DNA from: JAIPEK01 sp041685935
GTDB taxonomy: Bacteria; Desulfobacterota; Desulfobacteria; Desulfobacterales; Desulfobacteraceae
NCBI GenBank assembly: GCA_041685935.1
Contig: JAWLES010000008.1
Coordinates: forward strand, 1-29,635
DNA: 29,635 nt
Direction of reading: 5' to 3'
Positions within the stretch are counted from its first letter, which is position 1. Each line of letters starts with the position of its first letter. Positions 23,201-29,635 of this stretch are shown one piece after another. The notes beneath the pieces were generated by a model. It was not told where the DNA came from. It was given only the letters and a program-made list of their open reading frames with translations, and did not search any database. The translations under genes were made by a program, and so were the position numbers.

Positions 23201-24457
23201 TTAAGATTCCGCTCCCTGCTCATTGCCTGCATACAGTTCCTGTTCCTGGGGGAACACCGGCAGATACCGGTAGCAAAGAGCGATCAGGATGATTCCGTAT
23301 GCCACCGGAAGTATTGTGGTGGCAACTTCCTGCCAGCTTGGGATATACATAGCCCACTGATCAAATGTCATCACAGGTACGGCCATTACCTGAAGCACCA
23401 TTACCCACCTGTTCAGGCATACGCCGAAAACAGCAAGTATCATGGCTATAAGCCGCAGTCTCGGGTTCTCCCTTGTCTGTTTAAAGATAAGGAGTAATCC
23501 GGGCACAATACCTCCGATAACGATTTCAGCAAAAAGTATTGATACCCCGTAAACCGGATTGTTGGAATAAAAATCCATGAATGTGAACCCCATTTCCGGA
23601 GCAGTGGAAACAGCCCAGTAAATTGTATCAATAATCTTGGCGATGATATATATGGTTATCATCCAGCCGGATATTTTGGCAAGCAGGTTGATCACATTTT
23701 CTTTTACAAGCTTTTTCCGGGTAACGGCTTCCGTGATTTTTGTTACCAGAATGGTGAAGGTCGGTCCGTAGGCAGCGGCTGAAAAGGTAAAAAGGAAAAA
23801 TGTCCAGGGCCATATGAGCAGACCTTCTCTGAATGCAAACGGCCTTCCGTAGAGAACACCGGCCACACCGCCGAGCGATCCCTGATGGAAAAAGGAAAGA
23901 AACGCTCCTGTGGCGGCGAAAATAGCCATAACTCCATGCATGTTGTGACTGAGGTTGTGAAAAAACGGTACTTTGTCAAGTTTGGGGTTTTCCAGAATGT
24001 TGGGGATAAATTCGATGGTCAGGACGGCAAAATAACACGAAAGACAGAAAGCCACTTCCGTGAGCATCGAATGCACGTTGGCATGCCAGAAAATAAACCA
24101 GCCCCTCAAAGGCTGGCCGATATCAATAGCCAGAATAAGCAGTGCAGAGCTGTAACAGATAAATCCTATAATCACTGCAAAATTAATGATGTTCTTCAAC
24201 TCGTCGATACCGAAAAGATATTTTAGCAGTCCCGTGAAAAAAGCGCCCCCGCCTATGGCGATAATGGCCAGGTCAGCCCATATCCACAAGGCAAAACCGT
24301 AATAATCGTTCATGTTGGTCTGGTTCAATCCCTTTATCCAGCACAGCAGCATGGCAAAAACGCCCCAGAGAAGGACAGCACCCACCACTGCGATCCCTAT
24401 GGCAAACTTTGGAAAAGAGCAGCGTTTTGCGCCCTCGGGTATTAATGCAGAATCCAT
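23201..24457 (-). CDS. qrcD: Menaquinone reductase integral membrane subunit QrcD (NrfD/PsrC family)
   Basis: 418 residues with about ten hydrophobic helices, typical of NrfD/PsrC-like quinone-interacting subunits (ActC/ActF relatives in alternative complex III). It anchors the Qrc complex and holds the menaquinone site on the periplasmic side. Notable stretches are DYYGFALWIWADLAIIAIGGG near 51-71, IDIGQPLRGWFIFWHANVHSMLTE near 110-133, HNLSHNMHGVMA near 166-177 and RWVMVLQVMAVPV near 351-363. The start is ATG at 24457 with AGGAG ten bases upstream, 45 bases after qrcC. The preceding FeS subunit and the cytochrome and QrcB genes identify it as QrcD rather than another NrfD. Confidence 0.93.
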   Translation of the reverse strand: MDSALIPEGAKRCSFPKFAIGIAVVGAVLLWGVFAMLLCWIKGLNQTNMNDYYGFALWIWADLAIIAIGGGAFFTGLLKYLFGIDELKNIINFAVIIGFICYSSALLILAIDIGQPLRGWFIFWHANVHSMLTEVAFCLSCYFAVLTIEFIPNILENPKLDKVPFFHNLSHNMHGVMAIFAATGAFLSFFHQGSLGGVAGVLYGRPFAFREGLLIWPWTFFLFTFSAAAYGPTFTILVTKITEAVTRKKLVKENVINLLAKISGWMITIYIIAKIIDTIYWAVSTAPEMGFTFMDFYSNNPVYGVSILFAEIVIGGIVPGLLLIFKQTRENPRLRLIAMILAVFGVCLNRWVMVLQVMAVPVMTFDQWAMYIPSWQEVATTILPVAYGIILIALCYRYLPVFPQEQELYAGNEQGAES

Positions 24458-24502
24458 AATAAATAACTCCTAATTCGTTGTTTGATATGCAGATTCATGA
24501 AT

Positions 24503-25333
24503 TTATCCATGTTTTTTGTTCATCTTCTTCCACTCTCCCTCAAGGTAGTTGTCCCCGGCCTTTCTCACCCATTCCTTTTCGGAAATATAGTATACTTTCG
24601 GGTTGGTTTCGAGCCGTTCGAGAAGACGGAACGCTTTTGGATTTCTCGGCCTTCCGCTGTGGTGCGGATCCGGTTTGACAAGTTGATGCACTTTGTGAGA
24701 AGGATTGTGAAGATCTCCGAACGTGATCGCACCTGCGGGACACGCTTCGGTGCATGCGGTCTGATATTCATCTTCATGAATCTCTTCCCTGTGCTCGTAA
24801 TAGGCCTTATCTCTTGCCGCCTGATATCTATGGTAGCAGAAGCTGCATTTTTCAACCACACCTCTCATCCGGGGGGACACATCCGGGCTGAGGTACTTTT
24901 CCATCTCGCCGGGCCATTTCGGATCCCACCAGTTAAAGTATCTTGCATGATAAGGGCATGCAGCCATACAATACCGGCAACCGAAACACCGGACAGGGAT
25001 CTGACTTACCACACCGGTATCATGTCCGTAATCCGTTGCCACGGCCGGGCATACAGAGACACAGGGTGAATGTCCGTGATCGCCTTTGCCGCCGCACTGC
25101 ATACATGGCCGCGGAAGATAGCATATTTCCGTTTCAGGGAACGATTTGCCGTTGGTCAGTTTGTATACCCTCATCCAGGCAATACTGTCCTTTTTGTCGG
25201 TCTCGTCCTCTTTGAACGGCACATTGTTTTCAGACATGCATGCGACCATGCAGGAACCGCATCCGGTGCACTTGTCAAGGTCGATCACCATGCCGAATTT
25301 ATATGTCTTTCCGTGAGTATTTTGTTTTGACAT
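24503..25333 (-). CDS. qrcC: Menaquinone reductase iron-sulfur subunit QrcC
   Basis: 276 residues, a multi-cluster ferredoxin-like electron wire between QrcB/QrcA and QrcD at the periplasmic face. Four cysteine groups are visible: CTGCGSCMVAC at 22-32; CMQC with CVSVC about 10 residues on (near 77-95); CFGCRYCMAAC near 117-127; and CSFC near 162 with CTEAC near 193. It has no signal peptide of its own, so export would have to be together with the Tat-exported QrcB. ATG at 25333 has AGAGG upstream. It lies 25 bases after qrcB. The cluster types cannot be assigned from sequence alone. Confidence 0.93.
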   Translation of the reverse strand: MSKQNTHGKTYKFGMVIDLDKCTGCGSCMVACMSENNVPFKEDETDKKDSIAWMRVYKLTNGKSFPETEICYLPRPCMQCGGKGDHGHSPCVSVCPAVATDYGHDTGVVSQIPVRCFGCRYCMAACPYHARYFNWWDPKWPGEMEKYLSPDVSPRMRGVVEKCSFCYHRYQAARDKAYYEHREEIHEDEYQTACTEACPAGAITFGDLHNPSHKVHQLVKPDPHHSGRPRNPKAFRLLERLETNPKVYYISEKEWVRKAGDNYLEGEWKKMNKKHG

Positions 25334-25358
25334 CGGAACCTCTTTAACGAATTATATA

Positions 25359-27503
25359 TTAAACTCTGGATATCTTTGCATTGATTCCAAAGGCCGCATC
25401 CTGTCCGGTATTCGGATCAATTGAAGCACTTATCAACTGATTCGTATTCACACCTTTCCGGGCCACGTAGGGGTTGTCCACTGTGTGTCCGAGCCCTCTG
25501 GGCATACCGATCAATCCGGGCATAACACCTTCAAAAACCTGAACTCTGACAGTTGCGGAGCCTGCAGGAGTATTGATTTTAACCCTGTCCCCCTGTGATA
25601 CACCGAGCTTGCGTGCCGTCTCAGGGTTCATCTGCGCGAAACTGTCTTTTCCTTTAATCTCTTCGTCGGATACCGTTTTGACTGCAAATGGTGAAGACAC
25701 GACCTCAGAGCTTGTGATTCTCATATTGTCATAGGGAACGAGAGTGAATGGATACTCCGCCCTGTCCCCGGCAATTTCAAGGACTTTGCCGTTGTTCACC
25801 GAGAAAAAGGAAAGATCTGCATTTACACTCTTTGCAGGCGCTTTATCAGACACAACCGCATATCCTTTATCCGAAAGTGCATCCCACAGTTTCCCGGTTC
25901 CGGATTCAAGGCAGTCTTCATACTTTTTCCATGGAAAATTTTCAGCAATAACGCCCTTCATTGCCTTTGCAATCCGTATAACCGCATCCCCCGGGTTGAG
26001 GGTTTCCTTCAAAGGCTTCTGAACCGGGACGGATAAGCCGACCACCTGAATGGACATGGTCGGGTCCGAGGGAAGGTCCTCGTATCTTTCAAGGAACGTA
26101 TGTGCAGGCAGAATTATATCAGCAGCTTTGGCAGTCTCATCCATGAAAGAGGAGAAACTTACCTTGAACGGTACCTTTTCAAGGGCCTTTTTTACTCTGT
26201 CAACATCGTGCATGGTATAACAGATGTTGGCCTCCTCTAACAGCAGGGCCTGAATCTGAGAGCTGTCTGATTCGGCGATTTTTTCCACAAGGCTTGCAAC
26301 ACTCGGTTCAGGCTCTTTTTCAAGGCCCTTTTCAGCATCTGCATCCATTTTTTCTTCGGGGAATTTCAGATACTCCAAAGCCTTGTTCAGCCAGACTCCG
26401 CCTTTTGAATTGATATTGCCCACAAGGCAGTTCAGGGCATGAACAGCTGCGAACTCTCTGAGATCACCTGCGTTTTCTCCCCTGCCCTTCCCTGCAACGG
26501 CCAGAGGCTTGTCAGCTTTGGCAAATTCCCGTGCAAGAGATTTAATATCGGACGCGCTCACCCCGGTTCTGCTTTCCATTTTCTCCGGCGTATACGTGCT
26601 GGCCACAAGTCGAGTAAAAGCACTGAAACCCGTGTTGTAGCTCGCAAGATAAGAGGCGTCATAAAGTTCTTCTTTCATGATTACGCTGCAAACGGCAAGG
26701 GCAAGATCAGCCTCTGATCCGGGCAGAGCCGGGACCCATCGGTCTGCGCACGCAGCTGTGTTGGACAGCCTGGGTTCCACCTGAACCAGCTTTCCGCCCT
26801 TGTCTTTTCGCCCTGCATTAATCCGGAAGTTGTTCACTGGAGAACCCCATCCTTCAAGAAGGCCTGAGCCGAAGCTTAAAATATGAGTTGCGTTTTCAAA
26901 ATCAAATCCCATGTCCGCGTTTACTCCATGCATGGTTTCCGCAACCGTGCGCCAGGTGGTGTTCATGTCTGACATGCTGTAGTAATGCGGGGAACCGTAG
27001 ACTTTCATGAAGCGTTTAAACAGCTCCGGAATCGATCCTCTTTCCTTTCCGGTAATGCAGGCGAGTTTGTCAGCATCCCCGTTTTCCCTCATTGTGTTTA
27101 GCCGGTCAGCCACATGAGAGACAGCTTCTTTCCAGGATATTTTCTCGAATGTGTCTCCGTTTCTTTTAAGCGGCGCGTTGATCCGGGTGAGGCCATAAAG
27201 ATACTGCAACCCTGAAATACCGTGGAGACAAGCCCCTCCGTCACTCACAGGATGCCCTTCCTGTCCGCTGATATGAACGGGCCTTCCGCCTACTTTTCTC
27301 ACACTTATACCGCAGTTCCCTTTGCAGAGACTGCATGTGGTTTTTTCGTATGTTACTTTTCCGTCTTTGGGAACCGGAGTCCAGGGCCAGTTCTGGGTCC
27401 AGATGGCCAAATCATCCGTCAGTTTCGCCCCGGGGGGAGAAACCACAGCACCTGCAACCACACCGAGTCCGAGTCCCAAGAAACATCTTCTGTCAACTTT
27501 CAT
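25359..27503 (-). CDS. qrcB: Menaquinone reductase molybdopterin-family subunit QrcB
   Basis: 714 residues, a DMSO reductase-family protein. A twin-arginine signal DRRCFLGLGLG at residues 4-14 sends it to the periplasm. A 4Fe-4S binding set C57, C60, C64 and C92 (CX2CX3CX27C) follows, then the molybdopterin oxidoreductase domains, with a molybdopterin dinucleotide-binding fold at the C-terminus (about 585-700, SQGDRVKINTPAGSA). In studied Qrc complexes this subunit carries no molybdenum or tungsten and is structural and electron-transferring; that is family knowledge and not visible here. ATG at 27503 has GAGG eight bases upstream. The gene lies between qrcA and qrcC. Confidence 0.93.
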   Translation of the reverse strand: MKVDRRCFLGLGLGVVAGAVVSPPGAKLTDDLAIWTQNWPWTPVPKDGKVTYEKTTCSLCKGNCGISVRKVGGRPVHISGQEGHPVSDGGACLHGISGLQYLYGLTRINAPLKRNGDTFEKISWKEAVSHVADRLNTMRENGDADKLACITGKERGSIPELFKRFMKVYGSPHYYSMSDMNTTWRTVAETMHGVNADMGFDFENATHILSFGSGLLEGWGSPVNNFRINAGRKDKGGKLVQVEPRLSNTAACADRWVPALPGSEADLALAVCSVIMKEELYDASYLASYNTGFSAFTRLVASTYTPEKMESRTGVSASDIKSLAREFAKADKPLAVAGKGRGENAGDLREFAAVHALNCLVGNINSKGGVWLNKALEYLKFPEEKMDADAEKGLEKEPEPSVASLVEKIAESDSSQIQALLLEEANICYTMHDVDRVKKALEKVPFKVSFSSFMDETAKAADIILPAHTFLERYEDLPSDPTMSIQVVGLSVPVQKPLKETLNPGDAVIRIAKAMKGVIAENFPWKKYEDCLESGTGKLWDALSDKGYAVVSDKAPAKSVNADLSFFSVNNGKVLEIAGDRAEYPFTLVPYDNMRITSSEVVSSPFAVKTVSDEEIKGKDSFAQMNPETARKLGVSQGDRVKINTPAGSATVRVQVFEGVMPGLIGMPRGLGHTVDNPYVARKGVNTNQLISASIDPNTGQDAAFGINAKISRV

Positions 27504-27548
27504 AATATACCTCTATAAAGTTTATTGCATTCCCTGTGCAAATCGGTT

Positions 27549-28226
27549 TTACTTGTGGCACTGGAAACATGAACCTTTACTCCCTGTTTCCTTTTCATGA
27601 CATTCAGCGCAGTCATCCATCTTCATTCGATCCCAGGAATTCTTTTTGATTCCCCAGATGTTGTCACCCCAGATGTCTCGGCTGTAGCCGGTAAGCCTGT
27701 TCTCTTCGTAAACCGGCAGTTCCTTGGACTCCCCTATGTGTCCGTGACATGTCTTGCAGTCCATTCCGGCACCCTCTGTGTGCGCTGCATGGGAAAAGAA
27801 CACATTGTCCGGCTGTTTGGAATACACAAGCCAGGGAACTTCCTTTCCTTTGGCTACGTACTCTTCACAGAAAATCTTTTCATCTTCGGTGGTTCCCATT
27901 GGTTCTTCATAATGGCACTGTGTGCATGAATACAGATCGGGCAAGCCGGAAAAGCTGCCGTCCTCGCGAACATAATGGCATGCGTCACAACTGCCCATTT
28001 CATAAACATGCAGGTCGTGATTAAAATTGAAAGGCTGCTCTTTTTCCGAATAGAGCAGCTTGGGAAAAAGCAGCCAGCCTGAAAGAAAAACAACCCCAAA
28101 GGCGACCAAAAAAAAGATAACCCCGAGTCCGATCCCGGAATTATCTTTCGCCTTTTTTTCTTCAGTGCCGCACTCTCCGGTGGCTTCCACTGAACCGTTT
28201 TCAGTTTTTTCATCTAATTCACTCAT
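27549..28226 (-). CDS. qrcA: Menaquinone reductase multihaem cytochrome c subunit QrcA
   Basis: 225 residues from ATG at 28226, which has ACGGGG five bases upstream; a GTG two codons earlier is an alternative. It has a charged cytoplasmic N-terminus, one membrane anchor (about 32-54), then a periplasmic domain with five CXXCH haem motifs: CDACH, CTQCH, CKTCH, CAECH and CFQCH, with further histidines for axial ligands. It receives electrons from periplasmic cytochrome c3 and passes them to QrcC/QrcD. The described Desulfovibrio Qrc has six haems c, so one fewer motif is visible here. Haem attachment would need the CcsA/ResB proteins encoded just upstream. First gene of the qrc unit. Confidence 0.93.
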   Translation of the reverse strand: MSELDEKTENGSVEATGECGTEEKKAKDNSGIGLGVIFFLVAFGVVFLSGWLLFPKLLYSEKEQPFNFNHDLHVYEMGSCDACHYVREDGSFSGLPDLYSCTQCHYEEPMGTTEDEKIFCEEYVAKGKEVPWLVYSKQPDNVFFSHAAHTEGAGMDCKTCHGHIGESKELPVYEENRLTGYSRDIWGDNIWGIKKNSWDRMKMDDCAECHEKETGSKGSCFQCHK

Positions 28227-28269
28227 GAACACCCCGTTAATTAAAAATGTTGATGAATCTTTAACTATT

Positions 28270-28291
28270 CACCTGCTACAAAAGGCAGGTG
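28270..28291 (-). promoter_or_regulatory. Short hairpin in the qrcA leader
   Basis: CACCTGC at 28270-28276 and GCAGGTG at 28285-28291 form a perfect 7-bp stem with an 8-base loop in the untranslated leader, about 45 bases before the qrcA start. No T run follows, so it is not a terminator. It could affect leader stability; role unknown. Confidence 0.4.
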
Positions 28292-28357
28292 GTAACTTAT
28301 TTGCGGATATACCACCCCGCATTTGCATTCAAAATTTTATCAAATGGTCAGCGTTAT

Positions 28358-28386
28358 TCTATATTAATAACTTATCTTCTTGTCAA
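28358..28386 (-). promoter_or_regulatory. Strong sigma-70-type promoter of the qrc operon
   Basis: On the minus strand a perfect TTGACA (28386-28381) is followed after exactly 17 bases by TATAGA (28363-28358), with A+T-rich flanks. It lies just after the ccsA stop and predicts a leader of about 125 bases before qrcA. No terminator separates ccsA from it, so some read-through from resB-ccsA is likely. Confidence 0.7.
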
Positions 28387-28397
28387 GTAAAATCATT

Positions 28398-29231
28398 TCA
28401 GGCGTAGCTGTGAAGCCCGGACAGAAAATAATTAACGCCGAAATAGGTGAAGAGGACCGCCATAAAACCGACTATGGAAACCCATGCGATTCTTCTGCCG
28501 TTCCAGCCCCTCATCATGCGAAGATGAAGGAGAGAGGCATAAATAAACCAGGTGATCAGGGACCAGGTCTCCTTGGGGTCCCATGACCAGTAGGAACCCC
28601 AGGCGGAATTGGCCCATACCGCCCCTGTGATTATGCCGATGGTGAGAAAGAGAAAACCGAATACCACCATCTGGTAGGTGAGCTCGTCGATGACTCCCTG
28701 GTACGGAAGCCTTGAGAGAAGCCCGGACGACTCCGTCCCGTCCGGCCGAATCAGATACATCACACTGAAGCCGAAGGCCACTGCGAATCCGGCATACCCC
28801 AGAAAGCAGGTAATGACGTGTGCGATAAGCCAGTTACTCTTTAAGGCAGGGATCAGCGGGCTTATTTCACTTTCAACCCCGGGTGATAGCGATGCATATG
28901 CAATTGCAAGAAATATTAACGGTGTTGCAAAAACTCCGACAATTCTTTCTTTATACTTGTACTCCACAAACAGATAAAGCAGGCAGACCGTCCATGAAAA
29001 GAACACCAGGGATTCGTACATGTTTGAAAACGGTGCATGGCCGTATCCCAGGTCATAGGATTCCACCCACCTGAGCAGAATGCCTGCGGTATTCATGAGA
29101 AAGCCGGTTAAAAGAATCACCAGGCCGGCTTTATACAGAACTTTCCTGTTAAAGGACCAGGCGCCGATATAGAATACTGAGGCTGTCACGTATACAAAAG
29201 TGGTCAGGGATAATATATAGGAACTTGTCAT
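28398..29231 (-). CDS. ccsA: System II cytochrome c biogenesis protein CcsA (WWD haem-handling)
   Basis: 277 residues with about eight membrane segments. It carries the tryptophan-rich WWD motif WGSYWSWDPKETW near residues 216-228, which presents haem on the periplasmic side, with conserved histidines nearby (HAPF near 65, HVITC near 137, LHLRM near 240). Together with ResB it exports haem and attaches it to CXXCH apocytochromes. The ATG at 29231 overlaps the resB stop in ATGA, showing tight coupling. Databases often call this same protein CcsB; the name follows the WWD convention. The product would serve QrcA directly downstream. Confidence 0.95.
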   Translation of the reverse strand: MTSSYILSLTTFVYVTASVFYIGAWSFNRKVLYKAGLVILLTGFLMNTAGILLRWVESYDLGYGHAPFSNMYESLVFFSWTVCLLYLFVEYKYKERIVGVFATPLIFLAIAYASLSPGVESEISPLIPALKSNWLIAHVITCFLGYAGFAVAFGFSVMYLIRPDGTESSGLLSRLPYQGVIDELTYQMVVFGFLFLTIGIITGAVWANSAWGSYWSWDPKETWSLITWFIYASLLHLRMMRGWNGRRIAWVSIVGFMAVLFTYFGVNYFLSGLHSYA

Positions 29232-29635
29232 GATGATATCGACTCCTTTAATCGTGTTGCCAATCTTTCAATTTTCAGTTTCATACTCTGGCTGTTCCGG
29301 TTCGCAGTACCTGCGACAGATACTTCACAAACCGGATTGTTTCCGGATGTCACCTCAACCATAACACTCTGGTGGGACATGAAAAACGTTATGAAACAGC
29401 CGGCAATCATCAGTATAAAACCGACATATACGTACGGGACGCCGGGATCTTTTGCCACCTGAAGTCCGGTGTAGTATGTTTTTTCATAATCCTTGACCGA
29501 AAACACAATGTCTCCCCTGCGCATTTTGTCAAAAGTGGGAAACCGGACCGGAAGTACAATCTGGGTGCCTTTCGGGTCTTCACCCTTCCTCATGATTCCG
29601 GTAAAGGCTTCTCCGACGGAATGGCCCCTGAAGTT
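29228..29635 (-). CDS. resB: System II cytochrome c biogenesis protein ResB, N-terminal part cut by window edge
   Basis: The frame is open to the window edge; 135 codons are visible, and an internal Met at residue 15 of the visible part is not the true start. The visible part shows a periplasmic segment (LPVRFPTFDKM, YYTGLQVAKDPGVPYVY) followed by the last membrane helix (about YVGFILMIAGCFITFFM) and a short tail, matching the C-terminus of ResB/Ccs1. It works with CcsA as haem exporter and cytochrome c synthetase. Its stop overlaps the ccsA start. The remaining upstream part lies outside the window. Confidence 0.9.
   Translation of the reverse strand, partial: NFRGHSVGEAFTGIMRKGEDPKGTQIVLPVRFPTFDKMRRGDIVFSVKDYEKTYYTGLQVAKDPGVPYVYVGFILMIAGCFITFFMSHQSVMVEVTSGNNPVCEVSVAGTANRNSQSMKLKIERLATRLKESISS

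Noticed and set aside
1..29635. CRISPR array, insertion sequence, prophage or toxin-antitoxin system
   Set aside because: No regularly spaced repeats, transposase or integrase motifs were found. The RHH gene is not followed by a toxin-size gene but by the 1422-residue activase.

Overview
The window looks like chromosomal DNA of a Gram-negative, anaerobic sulfate-reducing Desulfobacterota (Desulfobacterales-like). The strongest evidence is a complete set of genes for the Qrc menaquinone reductase (28226 down to 23201), preceded by a ResB/CcsA (system II) cytochrome c maturation pair. Supporting signs are an MlaE/MlaF outer-membrane lipid transport pair, pyruvate phosphate dikinase, and a very large 2-hydroxyacyl-CoA dehydratase activase-type protein. 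Species assignment is inference; there is no rRNA in the window.

Layout. 1-1295 (minus): 3' part of mlaF (cut by the left edge) and complete mlaE. 1296-1458: divergent control region with three TACGTA palindromes. 1459-6203 (plus): a ribbon-helix-helix protein gene overlapping a 1422-residue activase with two ATPase domains and a DUF2229/HgdB-like C-terminus. 6173-10766 (minus): a coiled-coil membrane protein, comEC and murA, probably one unit. 10842-10929 (minus): tRNA-Leu(UAA) with its own promoter and terminator. 11039-12866 (plus): maf, yggS, queH as a tight operon. 12889-17202 (minus): an ABC-F ATPase, a 77-residue membrane protein and a PilB/GspE-type ATPase, coupled by overlapping start and stop codons. 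17370-20716 (plus): ppdK and an hsp20 gene. 20771-22912 (minus): recD2. 23021-28226 (minus): qrcABCD followed by a previously unlisted 51-codon membrane microprotein gene and a strong terminator. 28398-29635 (minus): ccsA and the 3' end of resB (cut by the right edge).

How the genes fit together. ResB/CcsA would attach haem to the pentahaem QrcA just downstream. QrcA, QrcB, QrcC and QrcD would pass periplasmic electrons into the menaquinone pool. MlaEF and MurA serve the envelope; Maf, YggS, QueH, ComEC, RecD2 and Hsp20 are general housekeeping or stress genes. No CRISPR array, insertion sequence, integrase or phage gene was seen, so this reads as a core-genome segment.

Most unusual items: (1) the PilB/GspE-type ATPase carries an N-terminal MshEN (c-di-GMP-type) motif and a C-terminal cyclic-nucleotide-binding domain with an intact phosphate-binding cassette; (2) the 51-residue membrane microprotein attached to the Qrc operon; (3) the giant activase, with two cysteine-pair ATPase domains, a degenerate first domain and no partner dehydratase nearby; (4) the repeated TACGTA sites next to the RHH gene. 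All gaps between genes are under 300 bases and are described with their sites.
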